Source: Talinum fruticosum (Eukaryota > Streptophyta > Magnoliopsida > Caryophyllales > Talinaceae). Taken from it: a stretch of 64,000 nt of DNA. Numbering within the stretch: the stretch's first letter is position 1; the number at the start of each line of letters is the position of its first letter. The DNA lies in the NCBI GenBank assembly GCA_021018815.1, contig JAITYX010000162.1, forward strand, positions 1-64,000, read 5' to 3'. The translations under genes and the position numbers were made by a program. Shown here piece by piece: positions 23,321-35,340 of this stretch. The notes beneath the pieces are model-generated. The model was not told the DNA's origin and ran no database searches. It was given only the letters and a program-made list of their open reading frames with translations.

Positions 23321-24300
23321 CGCTCGGTGCCATGATGTTGAAAACTCGCCCATGGTAAGTGGGGGCTCGGCACTCTTGTTGTTTCCAGTTCTCTTATTCT
23401 GGATTGCTAGCTTGTTCCTTCACCTTGGTGTGGCCTCTTGGTACCCACCGCCTCAGTACCTTGTTCATTGTTCCTCCGAGGAAAATTCCTAGAAATATGT
23501 CCTTTTCTCCGCATTTGAAACATCTCCTAGTCCTAACATGACATTCCTTCCCTCCATGAATCTTGTGACGAGTAATTACATAGCTTTACGGCCATATCAC
23601 TACCATTATCGCCAACTTGGCCTTGTCTAGCACTCCTATGGTTGTTTCTTTGATTCCTATAATTCATGTTCCCACTTCCGGATCTCCTAGCATTAGCAGC
23701 CTCCTCGGCCTTATATTCCTGCGAGAACTCGTTCTATGCGGATTGTTCTCCGATACATATCTTGGTACTTGGTAATGGTTTGGCCGGCTATTCTTTCACG
23801 TATGTTTAATGCTAAACCATCCTCAAACCGGTCAACCCTTATTTCCTCCGTATCTACCAAATACCTACCAAATCGACTAAGCTCTGTAAATTTCGCACCA
23901 TACTCCATAACACTCATTCTTCCTTGTTTCAAGTCAATAAACTCCAACTCCTTCGCTCTTCGCACATCCCTAGGGTAGTACTCACCATTCATTTTTTCCT
24001 TTAGTTCCTCCTAAGTTATTGTCTTTACTCGTTCCTCTTCTAGGCTTTGTTTAACTGCATCCCACCAATGATTGGCCTCTCTAACGAAAAGATTTATAGC
24101 TAATCCAACCTTATACTTTTCAGGGCACATCATAGTGTTAAATATTTTATCGATCTCCCTCATCCACTCATCTAACTCACTAGGATTTGCAGTACCCTTA
24201 AACTTAGAAGGTTGTGATTTCATAAACTTATTCGAAGGTTAATGCCTATCATTGGATCGGTTACATTACTCTACTCATCAATTCTACTACTTCCTTCCCC
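23321..24300 (-). pseudogene. Ty3/gypsy gag with partial zinc knuckle
   Basis: Read on - from about 24310: KSQPSKFKGTANPSELDEWM, then NHWWDAVKQSL (24223-24011). One stop follows, then the retrotrans_gag core MNGEYYPRDVRRAKELEF ... EYGAKFTELSRFGRYL (23992-23711). A CFKCGEKDIF zinc-knuckle start lies near 23520. After that the sequence ends at a deletion joining the LTR, with no protease or later domains. The family and the Met-type leader fit Del/Tekay chromoviruses. Confidence 0.8.
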
Positions 24301-24564
24301 ACGAGCCATCTAACAAATTTAGGTTACGGGATCATTATTAACTCTTCACTACATTAGTATACATAGATTCATAGAATAGCACATAAGCACTTGTATTCAC
24401 AAATCAAACCATAGGAGATCACCTAATCACATATAGGCACATAGGTTTATGAATCAAATCACATACTTATATTTCAATTAGTCACATAAGCAATCACACA
24501 AGTCCTAAACTCGATTCTAGGAAAATCTACTCGTCGGAGGATTCTTGCACCGATACAATTTTTG
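24301..24564 (-). other. Tekay-like 5' leader with weak primer site
   Basis: Non-coding leader between the 5' LTR and gag. Directly after the LTR end on - is a degenerate site (TTGTATCGGTGC) resembling the Met-tRNA primer site. Confidence 0.45.
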
Positions 24565-27547
24565 TAACACCCCAAGACACACCCTAGGAGTATTATATGC
24601 CGGGGTTCTCCAAGAGGAACCCTTAAAGGTACTTAAGATCTCAACTTAGGGTTAATAGTTTTCTCTTTAATTGGGAGAAGTGTGTTTCCGGGTTTTTCAA
24701 AGGTTTTCCGGAAAATTTCGGCAAAGTTTCTTACGTAATATGGCTAATCTTATAGGCTTAAAGCCTTAACCCTGCACGAAAAACATTCATAAACCGAACA
24801 AGCCACACGCTCGGAGTATCAACAAGACAAGCTTAGTGAGCCACACGCTCGGAGTATTCACATAGGGCTTTTATATTCATAGTCAAAACTTAAGTTTACA
24901 TACAATCAAATTTACGCACATCTTTCGGAACAAGAATACGGAAAAACATGTAGTAAGTCCAGGCATCTCATATCCATCTGCTATTTCGAAAGCCAAAAGC
25001 CACTCCTGAGAGTCTTACTTTTATACCTTAAATGTTGGTGAGGTCATGAGCTCTACAAGCCCAGTGAATAACCCAAACGCAACACCTGGTTTCACTTTGC
25101 ACATTAATTCATTAACAAACACAAGCAAGTTCACTATTCATTTATAACATGCGATTGACATCATATATGCTGAAGACATGTAAGATACTAAACTTACCAG
25201 CTTGTCGAGCTGCACATATGACATCAATTACTCATGAATTCAATCAAAACATACTTCATTCTTCTTTCTACGCAAGTAAGTCATAGAATAATTCATCATG
25301 TAAGGCATTCATCACGTAAATCATATCTTACTTCTTATCGTATTCATTTCTTATGAAATCAAGATTCATTCTTCTTTTCGTTCTTCTTCGGAGTTCAATT
25401 ATGCATTTCATAAATCATTACTTCTTTCTTTCTTGTTCATCATGCATAATCATTCGTTTCTTAATATCATAATTCTTTAAGTATTATTAGTTTTGAATGG
25501 AAAGAAGATTTATGTGCTACTCTAAAGACGTAGTTCTTGGAGCCAAAACAATTCGTGGACTCGGTTCTTGGAGGCATAACAATTTGTGGCCTCGAGGCAA
25601 AATAATTCGTGGCCTCGAGGCAAGCCTCAAACTACGAAGGACGCATACTATCGAAATTCGTGGAAGCAATTCAATTCGTAGCTTTAATTTGTGGGGTCTT
25701 AGATCAATAACACAATCCTTTTTCCCTTCTTTAGTTGTTTATATTTTCTTATATCTTCTTATTACTTATTGAAGAGATGTACTTAATTCATATAATTCAT
25801 ACTCAACGACTTCATACTTAACTTTTTCACAACTAACAATTCACATAAGCAAGTTCCAACTTAAGTGTGATCAATCCAACTCATATAGGCATGCTTATGT
25901 CATTTATAATCGATGTACTTTAAGATAAATACATCATCACATAAACATATCAATTAGGATTTCTAATCAATGAACTTATCGTTTTCATGATTGCGTAATA
26001 TCGCGCATAGGAGGTTTTATGGTTCTATAACTTTCCTTAATCATTATATATCTCTTAATCTAGCCATATAGCTTCTTAAATTTTAGTTCTTAATTCAGTT
26101 ACTCAATTAGTTTCGGTTTTGCCCAAAACATCTCATTTTCACTCACAATTCCATATGTTCCAATCTACTCATCAAACACATACCAAAATTTACAGGAAAT
26201 TCTCATAAATTATCAGGAAGCTACAAGAATTTTGGGCTACACATGAATTCACAATAATTGAGATAGCAGGCTAAATTACTTGGAAAATCTGCACCTAAAT
26301 CATTAATTCAATTTGCTTGATTTTTCTCACTAATTCTATTTAAGCTAATTTCATTAAATTCTCAATATACAGACGCATTAATCATACTCAACAATACTAA
26401 ATCATCACTAAATTCATGAATCGGACACCAAATTTGTAACATGCTTTTCAATTCGTGAGTTGCTAATTTCGTGAATTTAGGCCTCTAACTTCTTCAATTA
26501 ACTTAGGTTTTCAATTTCATACTTCAATTTCAAGTTGAATCCACCTAACTTATTTTATCTTTAGAGGATGAATTCAGATTACTCACCTTAGATTCTTAGT
26601 GGTTCTAAGAATTTTGGTTTTGAAGATTTTGAATTTGGTTCCATTTTTGTTTTTGCTTTCCCTTTCTTCCTCTCGGTTTCCCCTTCCTTCTTATTTCCGA
26701 CCCTCTACTTCTTCCTTCTGTTTCTCTTTCCCGAGCCTTTAACGTTGTTGCTCTTTTCGGTCTCTCACTGCCCCTTTCGGTCTAATTCCGCTTCTCGGTC
26801 TCTTGATTTCTCACTTTTCTTGCTTAATCCCTCACCATCTCTCTGCCTCGCTTCTGTCTAGGTTCTCGCTCCCTCGTTCTTCTTACCCCTATTTCTGCTT
26901 CCCAATTGCTCTCGGGCTCTCTCACGCTCTTTGCCTCTCGCTCGGGGTCTCTTAACCCTCTCGTTCTTCCTCTGCTCCTAATTCCCTCGGACTCTCTTTC
27001 CTCTTTGCTCTGCTTTTGCTTCTTTCGTTCCCGTGTTTCTTCGTTCCCTCGTTCCTATTTCTCCTCTTACGTGTTTCTGCTCCTTTTCGGTTTTCCAGTC
27101 TTTTTCTCTCTCCCTTGTTTACTTATTTCTTAATCCTATCTTCAATTTCCTCTTTCCTTCCTATAATCAACACCTCGGTAATTTTCTTCTTAAAACCCCA
27201 TTGGACCCCTTTCTCTCTCTTGCTTATTTACTTGCCAAAAATGCCACTAATCCTCCTCTAACCCTCATCTCTTTACCAGCTCCTCTAAATCCAGCCGACT
27301 ATCCTTCCCATTTCGCATTTTCTTTTCTTTTTATTTTAATTTCTAGTTTTGGCTTTCAAGTGAATTGGGCTCAAAATATTTCACAAGCCCATTTTAGCTA
27401 GCCCACGCTTGGGTTTCAATCCTCGGGTTTTAATTCAGACTTGGTAAAAATTCTAATTCACTTAATTAAATAATTTTGAATTTTTAACTTAACTTTTAAT
27501 AATTTAGTTCATTACCTAGCAAGCATCTTAAGTTTTTGGGTATTACT
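24565..27547 (-). repeat. Tekay-like 5' LTR (right), near complete
   Basis: 2983 bases running, in + view, from TGTAACACC to GGGTATTACT next to the GATTC duplication. It is closely similar to the left LTR but with a few insertions of hundreds of bases (for example 25700-26270 is longer than its partner). The similarity suggests modest age. Confidence 0.8.
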
Positions 27548-27552
27548 GATTC

Positions 27553-28107
27553 GAACCGACCATTGAAGGGAGTTCGATTACTTAGAATTTGTAGACTTAC
27601 GTGACATGAATGAGATCTCTCACAACTTTTCTCCACGAAGAACTCCTCAACGAGAATGGAGTAGTAGAGAGAAAGAACAGAACTCTTGAAGAAATAGGAA
27701 GGACTATGATGATTAAAAATGATCTACCTTACTATTTTTGGCCTGAGGCGATCAACACAGACAAATTACACACTCAACGGATGCCTCATCGGACTGTCTT
27801 GAAGAAAACAAACTACGAGCTTTACAACGGGAAAAAACCCAACATCTCCTACTTCAAACCATTCGGGTGTAAGTGTTTTGTCCACAACAATGGTAAGGAG
27901 TGTCCGGCTAAGTTTGATGCTAGGTCGGATGAAGGTATATTTACGGGTTATTCATTTCATAGCAAAGCTTATCAAGTTTTTAACAAAAGAACTAATAAAG
28001 TGGAAGAAAATATCCACGTTGTCTTTGATGAAATTGATCTTGGTAGGTTAAGTGAGTCCACATACTCGGATCTCGGACTTAATAGAGATGAAGACGACCT
28101 TGCTTGA
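27553..28107 (+). pseudogene. SIRE integrase C-terminal half
   Basis: This resumes the integrase cut at 21045. It has DMNEISHNFS, the catalytic-Glu region NGVVERKNRT (about 27655) and NYELYNGKKPNISYFKPF. It continues open to 28107 (KRTNKVEENIHVV), then the linker toward RT. The TSD sits inside the codons for the segment equivalent to KEFEPTTEG on the - copy. Confidence 0.82.
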
Positions 28108-28399
28108 AGCTGAGTTCCGAAAGAGTCAAAATATAATTACGGAGGCAACTTAAAATTGAGCAACTCATAATGTATGACTCGGATCGAACAAACTCGAGAA
28201 CCATCTCATAATACTAAAGAATAAGTCAATGAGACTCAGCAAGATCAACCAATTGAAGATCAGCCTGTTCAACAAACAAACTTGGTAAATCAAAGGACAT
28301 ATAAAGCTTTCAATATATCCAGCCACCCACCTAAAAGCATACTTTCGACATCAAGGGTGGGGTAAGAAGCTGGATCTTCTTTGCATAATCTATGTGCAT

Positions 28400-29745
28400 T
28401 TTCTACATTCATATCATTAACAGAACCAAAAAATGCACTAGAAGCCCTAAATGAACCTAAATGGGTAGAGGCCATGCAAAAAGAGCTCAATCAATTTGAA
28501 ATAAACCAAGTCCGGACTCGACCAAACGACCATCTAACCACCCAGTCATAGGAACCAAATGGATTTTTAAGAACAAACTGGATGAGGAAGAGTGGGTAGT
28601 TAGAAATAAGGCTAGACTTGTTGCCCAGGGTTACAATCAAGAGGAAGGAATTGATTGTGGGGAAACCTTTGCACCTATTGCTAGGATTGAGGCAATCAAA
28701 ATCTTGTTGGCATTTGCATCTAACACGAATATGAAGCTTTCAAATGGATGTCAAATGTTCTTTTCTGAATGGTTTCATACAAGAAGAAGTCTATGTTCAG
28801 CAACCCCTGGATTTGAAAACTCGGAATTTTCAAATTATGTTTTCAAATTGTAAAAAGCTTTATATGGTCTTAAATAAGCTCTTAGAGCTTTGTATGAAAG
28901 ACTAAGCGGTTTCTTGGTTTAAAATGATTTCAAAAGAGCTCAGATTGATAAAACTCTTTTCATAAAAACCAAGGGGAAAGATTTTCTTATCGCTTAGATT
29001 TATGTTGATGATATTATTTTTGGAACTACTAATGAAACCCTATGTTAAGAGTTTTTTAGTTAAAGAAACTGGACTCGGATGAGAAAGGTAAAGTTGTAGA
29101 TCAAAAATTCTACGGAGGTATGATCGGATCTCTACTTTATCTCATATCTAATAGGCTAGATATCATGTTCGATGTACTGCCTTTGTTCAAGATTTCAAGC
29201 TAATCCAAAAGAATCACAGACTCACCGTGGTGAAGAGAATTTTTAGATATCTTGCAAGGACTCGGAATCGTGGTCTATGGTTTTCAAAAGACTCGGAACC
29301 GACTCTCATTGGATACTCGGATGCTAATTATGTTGGATACAAAGTTTAGAAAGAGCACATCAGGAGCATGCCCATTTCTGGATCAATCCCTCATCTCCTA
29401 TCACACAAAGAAACAAAATTCATGTTGCTCTATCAACTGCCGAAGCCGAGTACATTGCGGTTGGAGCTTGCTGTGCTCGGATTCCGTGGATCAAGCGAGC
29501 ACTTGAAGGATCTAGGGTTATCATTCAAATCTATCCCAATCAAGTTTGACAATCAAAGTGCAATAAGCATTACCAAGAATCCGGTTCAACACTAAAAAAC
29601 AAAGCATATTGAGGCCATGTATCATTTTCGAGAGACCATTACGAGAAAGGCGATATTGAACTTGAATTCATTCCTAAGAAATTTCGGTTAGGTGATATTT
29701 TCGCTAAGCCACTTAGTGAAGATCAGTTTTTTCATTATTAGGAAT
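28400..29745 (+). pseudogene. SIRE reverse transcriptase and RNase H
   Basis: Seen in shifting frames: [17 protein letters not shown] (about 28455), GTKWIF-like, [16 protein letters not shown] (about 28660), [10 protein letters not shown] (about 28745), the active site YVDDIIFG (about 29000), YSDANYVG (about 29318) and DNQSAISITKNPVQH (about 29545). The end is near 29745 after the KPLSEDQFF motif. More than five frameshifts or stops. No function remains. Confidence 0.8.
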
Positions 29746-30171
29746 GAGCTTGGTATGATTAATACATGATTATGTGATTTCTAAGTGAATTATCCTTGCA
29801 TAATTATGTGTTGTACGCTTTGTTTTAATAACAAATGGATCGAGTTGACCGAGTGAAGCCGAGCTATGAGTTATTAGGTCTCCGAGTGTTACGAGTCACT
29901 CGGAAACCATACTAAGTCGGACTCAGTTTTTGAGCAAAATGGACATCAAACATCCGGAATTATCTCTAGATAAATGGAGAATTTCATAAATATTTTCGAA
30001 AAGTCTTTCTTCTCTCTATCTCTCTTTGGCGCCCATTTCGATCGGAGAAAACTAGCCATTGGAAGAAAGTCTGTTAGAATTCTAGCCATTGAAGAGGAGA
30101 ATGTCACACCCATTTGATATCGCCATTAGAGCTTCAGGTCGGACCGAAGGCCAAGTGTCACTTCTTTTCGC
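29746..30171 (+). other. Spacer between pol and post-pol ORF
   Basis: About 430 bases without coding signal. It contains several ACTCGG-rich pieces resembling LTR U3 sequence (29870-29925). Confidence 0.5.
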
Positions 30172-30338
30172 TATAAATATCATCCCTTTACCTTCATTTC
30201 TTTACTTTACTCACTTGCCTTCTTGATCTCCACTCTAAGAAGTCTTGCTCACTCGCATTCTCTCTCTCACTTTGAATTCTAAGCGCTCTCTCTCTCTTTA
30301 CTCTCTTGTGTCCTCTCTATTTCTCAAAAAATCTTACC
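30172..30338 (+). promoter_or_regulatory. Promoter-like TATA and CT-rich leader before post-pol ORF
   Basis: TATAAATAT at 30172-30180 is followed by a strongly pyrimidine-rich leader (CTTCATTTCTTTACTTTACTC ... CTCTCTCTCTTT) of about 160 bases. An ATG at 30339 sits in a fair context (CTTACCATGC). This is the usual look of a plant RNA polymerase II promoter and 5' leader, inside the element. Transcription from it is an inference. Confidence 0.4.
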
Positions 30339-31830
30339 ATGCCTAAAAGAGGTTCAACACGTGATTTATTGGGGTCTGCTACCAAAAAGCCCTGCACTAA
30401 AACTCCTTAAGAGGGTACCTCTAACCCCTCGAAAATCTTTGTCACCCAACACTTTACGTTGGATGACAAGTTCTTCCAAACCACATCGTTTTTGTGGTTA
30501 AAACACATTCGAGACACTAGAGTCTACAATTATTTGTGTTTCAATGATTTCATCTATCCAGAACTCACCGCGAGTTCTATTCAAACATGTCCCATTCTAA
30601 GGGTGTCATCACCTCAAAAGTACAAGGGAAGATCGTTTGTATTAACCTCCCTCTCCTTCAGAAAATTTTCAAAGCTTCTTCTCTCTTTCTCAACTCTAAT
30701 CCTATTCCTTTCATGGAAGTCGCAGATGACTTCTTTGAAAAATATGCCAAAGAAGTACCTGAGTCACGAAAGAACTCTTTGTGACTCGAGATGAAATCTA
30801 AGGCAAGGTCTGCTTTGTTTCATTCCGATGAGAACCTTCTTTTCTCATTATTTAGCAAGGAGAATCCAAACTCCAAGATTCTCAAAGCCATGTTTGACAT
30901 TCTAGAGGGCTACGATGTAGACCTCTTTCCTTTCATTATTGATCATATGGGCTTCGTGCCAGCTCAGTCTAAAAATCCGTCCCTTTTCCCTTTAGAGCTC
31001 TCTTAACGTTTGTTTTCAAACGGTTTAAGATTACTCTCCCCTCGGATCTAAATGTCATTTTTGAGGATGCCATTCTGGTTGGCAGAAAGGAGCTTATGGG
31101 CTAGGGGTACCAGGAAGTCAAGCCCGGTGTGCGGGTCCATGGGTCTAGGTTGAAACCTCCTTCACCCCCTCCCACTCGGACTCAAACTCTTCTACCACTT
31201 CCTCCTCCCTCTACTGGTCCCTCTACTTCTCAACCACCTCCTTCAACCTCTGTTGCTATGTTTACCGTATTGGTAGACAAAATTTCTTCGTGTCCGAAGA
31301 ACTTCGAGACGCCCTCCGCTCTCTCAAAAATGTTCTTCAAGGCTCGATTATCAACCGGAAGACCGGGCAGTCTCGGATTGAGGAGAACCATGATATGTTG
31401 ATAGAGTTCAAGGGCATCATTAACGAGCGGCACGAGCATCTCCAACTTCTTCTAGAATGCGGATCCAAGGCTGCCCGGAACCCGAAACTTCGGATACTTC
31501 GAGGAGTCCTCCAGCCCAGCGAAGACTACCTCGGCTGAGGTAGAAGAAGAAGTCTGAAGCAGCCTGACCTGAGGAGGAGAAGGAAGAGGAGAAAGAAAAG
31601 AAGAGGCCACTCAACCCGAGGGCCATGGTGTAGCAGCTCCCGAACCGGAACCGATCTCCTCGGACCTCAATCCGAGTGGGTCGGAAGAAGTTGGAGACAT
31701 TGGTCGATCCACTCTCTGCTAAGTCGAAGCACCTCCCTCATCTGTCTTCCAAGAGGATGAGCCTGAGGAAGATATACCTCTAGCTCTCAAAACCAGGACG
31801 GAGTAACTTTCGGACATCCCCGTGCTTCCG
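30339..31830 (+). pseudogene. SIRE post-pol (env-position) ORF
   Basis: The frame from ATG 30339 has a basic N-terminus (MPKRGSTRDLL) and one TAA at 30409, then is open to 30594 and beyond in shifted frames. Order of features: a globular segment with FTLDDKFFQTTSFLWLKH and YPEL; a segment around VQGKIVCINLPLLQKIFKAS; DDFFEKYAKE; DVDLFPFIIDHMGF (about 30920); a Pro/Ser/Thr-rich region (31150-31250); a helical, charged C-terminal part (EELRDALRSLKN, NERHEHLQLLLE) likely to be coiled coil; and a Glu/Lys-rich tail. Proline-rich plus coiled-coil order recalls the SIRE1 env-like protein. The N-terminal half recalls PF20167. I see no signal peptide. Function unknown. Confidence 0.6.
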
Positions 31831-32330
31831 CCGCCGCGATCATCCACCTCCTCCCAAGCATATCAACGCCAGCTGCATCGCTCGTCCCTCCTCTTCTCGA
31901 CAAGCACGCCCCCTCCTCTTAATTTTTTTGTCCAACATCAAGTGTATTTTTTGCCATTTTATTCCCTCTTTTTGATGAAATGCTAGGGGAGAGAATATAG
32001 AAAACTTAATGTTGTGTTTAGGGGAGCTTACTCTTTCTTTTTTTTTTTTTTTGAGCAATGAATGAATGAATTTTTTTCGAACAGAGTTATTTCGAGTTAC
32101 ATGTTTCGAATTAGATATTTCTTCTTACCTTTCTTCTCCGATATAATCTATTCATTTCCTTGCTCTGATTTATTTTCCACATAAGCTATTACGAGTGATG
32201 TTGTATAGTATGGAATGCCTCTCATCCGTCACTCTTCGCATTGATATGTTTTGATCATTAAAAATGAAAACTCATGTCTCGCACTAACAAGATTCTAAGT
32301 GTGGAATTTCTTTCATCAAAAAGGGGAGAT
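31831..32330 (+). other. SIRE 3' untranslated region and polypurine tract
   Basis: No gene. A T-run lies at 32034-32052. The purine tract AAAAAGGGGAGAT (32318-32330) directly precedes the 3' LTR. Confidence 0.65.
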
Positions 32331-32451
32331 TGAATACTAGTTTCTAACTCCAAGTCATTATGAGTATTACATGAAGACTCCGGTATAAATCGTATCTCTC
32401 TTAAATTTTGATTTCAAGTCATTCGAGTACTATAAAAACTCGTGTGTAAGT

Positions 32452-33409
32452 TGAAGGTGCGCTCTTGGAGAGAATCAATCACCCTAGAAGGGGGTGAATA
32501 GGGTGATGACGAAATTTGAACAATAAATGGAAGATTAAAGTTTAAAATAAATTTTAAGACTGTCCGAGTCTAGATTGGACTCGGAAAAGTATGACCTCGG
32601 AATTTACGTGGAAACCACCGTTGAGTTTAGCGTTGAAGATTTCCAGTTTTGGAAACAGACAACCCCGACATAGGTTTTGGGCCTTGGTCGGAAGTAGAAA
32701 AAGCCTTGTCTGCAGGCGATTTGACATCTTGAAACCGGTTACTTTTGTAGTTCAAAAGTAGGATAACCTCGTTTAAATAACCTACAAAAGTAAATTAATT
32801 TTGGTTCTCAAAGTATAAAATACTTTGGTCCAATGATTAGACATAGATAATAATTTAATTAAGATAATTGAGTGCATAATTATATGAGTCGAAAGGAATG
32901 AAATTTTCTAAGTCTAATATTCGTTATACTCAAATTCCATCTAAGTCTATCTCGGAGAAAGATCAAGTTAGATAAAGAATATCGGAGTAAGAGTGCTTGA
33001 TCTAACCGAGATAAAGTTCAAACAACACAAGCTGACTAGAAGAGATAAATTAATGTAGTAATTTACTCGAACTTGGAATACGAGACTCGGACCTAAGTTT
33101 AAACGTGTTAGAGTGAGTGCTTGAACATGTGATAAATCCGAGGGTTGTCCGAGTGACTTAAAACTACAAATGTGAAAAGACGAGTAAGAGTATGCTTTTT
33201 GAGTCAGTCAAAATCAAATGAAAACATAGGCAATAGTTTACGTAACACTCGGAGAAGGTTCTCGTATCGTTCGGAAAAATTTCTATATCACTCATAAAAG
33301 TTTCTATAGCACTTAGAATGACTTGAAATCAAAACTTACAAGAGATGAAGTTTGTACTTGATTCCTTGATAGTACTTAGAATGTTTTTCATGCAAAGTCC
33401 GAGTCTTCA
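32452..33409 (-). repeat. Solo SIRE-like LTR nested in the 3' LTR
   Basis: An opposite-strand copy of the same LTR family with TGAAG...CTTCA ends and a perfect 5-bp duplication TAAGT (32447-32451 and 33410-33414). The 5' LTR at 17780 shows the empty site. It lacks about 600 bases relative to 13001-14512. The junction is at GTGGAAACC, a 9-bp word present at both deletion ends in the full copy (13159 and 13755), so the TATA region is gone. Confidence 0.88.
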
Positions 33410-34196
33410 TAAGTTTTCATTCCGTTCGACCGACTCGGAAAGAACCTTATTGCATATCTCCTACACCGATGTTTCGACTCACTCGGACATCACTCGGAAC
33501 TATTGCATTCTCAAATAATTTCTATAACACTTTTATTCCGAGTACTGATCTGTGTATTTCAACGCAAAGAGAATTACGAGTGTTAATTCCTTATTCTAAG
33601 TCAGTTTATTTCCTTGAGAACTATTTAACCAGATCAAGTTGTTATACTCGATATTTTTCCCTCTCCACTTGATAATCCTTAGGATTGACTCAGATGGAAT
33701 TTGAGTATATCGAATATTAGACTCGGAAAATTCCATTTTTTAAACCACGGATAATTAAGCATTTAATTGTTCTAATTTAATTATTATCTATGCATAATCT
33801 TAGACCAAAGTATTTTATACTTTAAGAACCAATGTGGTTTTCTTTTGTAGTTTATTCAAACAAACCTAACTCATTTTTTTGAAATACAAAATTAACCGGC
33901 TTTTAGTTGTCAAACACCAATGAGATAAGTTTTACCCAATTTTGGATATGGCTCGGACATCGTGTTACGGTTGAGTGTTTCCAAAACTGGAAAACTCTAT
34001 CTCTAGGCTTAACGGTTGTTTCCACCACAACTTTCAGTCATCACCAAGTGATTGGACCATCTTTTAGAGCCAAGAGCCATTGCACAATGTCCACATCCCA
34101 ATGGATCTTTTCCGAGTGACTCGGAAGAGCCGTTAAAACAACTAGTAAAGGCTTCTGTCTAGAACCAAGACTCAACGGTCACTTTGCCTGGTTGGA

Positions 34197-34204
34197 TATA
34201 AATA
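34197..34204 (+). promoter_or_regulatory. LTR TATA box
   Basis: TATAAATA followed by GAAGCC, same context as the other copies. The 5' LTR of this element has lost it. Confidence 0.6.
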
Positions 34205-34763
34205 GAAGCCACCTCACAAGACTAGAAGATGCTGACCACATTACTTGAGCAAACGTTATTGTTTTCATTCTTATTCAATCTTCTACTTATAACTCCAAGT
34301 TTGTATTTAATATTTTCTTAGTTGTGAAGAAAGTCTTATAATCAGTCATATTCTTTTCTTACTTTCGAGTAAGGTCCCTTGACTGAGTTCTAAGGGTTAA
34401 CTCAGCTCGCTTGTCCCCGATTGTAAAGGTTACCTCAGTCAAGAGTAGTAGATTAGATAAGGGAACTTTTGAGTCTAGGAAAACATTGTAAGGAATTGTT
34501 TAAGGGAGCAATTCTAGTATAGTCGATCCTTGTATTTTGTGGATTCAAAATAGCGGATTTGACTTGGTGCTCGGACTAGCACTCGTCCATGGTTTTCTGC
34601 CCCAAGAGGGTTTCCATGTAAATCGTGTTATCACTTTTCTAAGTCCAATCTAGACTTAGAATTTACTGTTTTGCTAATTTGTTGCAAAAATCGTTTAATT
34701 TTCTTCACCACCCTATTCACCCCCTCTCTACGGTGACTTAGATTCTCCACGAGCAAACCTTCC

Positions 34764-35340
34764 ATAAATTCATCCCAAATTAAGTGAGTCCATTTATGCA
34801 TTCAATTTTGCATTTAGCCAAATTAAAAAAATGCCAAACTAAGTCATTTGCATCATTACATTTCATTTCAATTGTTTTGCATTTCTTAAGTGCATCTAAA
34901 CAAAAAGCATTCTTTTTTTAGTTTTTCGGGTCTTACACTTGAGTCCCTTCCTCCCAAAAGTTGGTGCTCCTACACATGGTCCTAAGCAGTTATCCTTTGT
35001 GCTTGCAGAATAAGGAAGCCTTCCGCTATTGAGTTTTCTCGGAATCCAAGCTTCAAAAGGTTAGAACGCCTCGTAAATAAGTCCACTACCTCTTCCCGTC
35101 GCGCGACATCTCGATCTACACCGGTGTGACCAACGTCATTGCACACAACACCGGTTCGGTTAATCTTTCGTCTTAGGATAGTACCCAAAAACAATTCCCC
35201 TCCAATGGACGGAGGAATAAAATAATCTCCTGTCATTACTTTGCTCAATGAATCCTCAACCAAGTTGGAAGCCCGAATTAAGGCCTAAGACAAAAAGATA
35301 GAGTCCATATCTAAAACTCTTGCATTCATCCGAAAGACTC
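34764..35340 (+). other. Tat-like 5' untranslated region with ~60-bp repeat unit
   Basis: 34764-34830 matches 17605-17675 (ATTCATCCCAAATTAAGTGAGTCC). This shows the SIRE element entered a tandem repeat. No gene from 34830 to 35340. The region before gag is AT-rich and has a T-run at 34913. Confidence 0.55.

Larger units (their letters stand above)
21046..27547 (-). mobile_element. Tekay/Del-like gypsy element, gag only, nested in SIRE integrase
   Basis: Flanked by a perfect 5-bp duplication GATTC (21041-21045 and 27548-27552). Joined SIRE sequence across the site reads through integrase. Ends are AGTAATACCC and GGTGTTATA on - (consensus TGTAATACCC...GGTGTTACA, one change each). Two LTRs of 2.3 and 3.0 kb surround only about 1.24 kb, which holds gag and a zinc-knuckle start. 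Protease, RT and integrase are absent. It is therefore a deletion derivative or a gag-only non-autonomous element. Confidence 0.85.
17676..34763 (+). mobile_element. SIRE/Maximus-like copia element with nested insertions
   Basis: Flanked by a perfect 5-bp duplication ATAAA (17671-17675 and 34764-34768). Order: 5' LTR, Met-type primer site, gag, protease, integrase, RT, RNase H, long spacer, post-pol ORF, polypurine tract, 3' LTR. Removing the Tekay-like insertion (21046-27547) and the solo LTR (32452-33409) leaves about 9.6 kb. Both ends carry one substitution relative to TGAAG...CTTCA (TAAAG and CTTCC). Many stops and frameshifts show it is old. Confidence 0.85.
32331..34763 (+). repeat. SIRE 3' LTR, interrupted by a solo LTR
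   Basis: Starts TGAATACTAG after the polypurine tract and ends CCTTCC next to the ATAAA duplication. Minus the nested solo LTR (958 bases plus 5-bp duplication) it is about 1470 bases, close to the 1512-base reference. Unlike the 5' LTR it keeps the TATA region. Confidence 0.8.
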
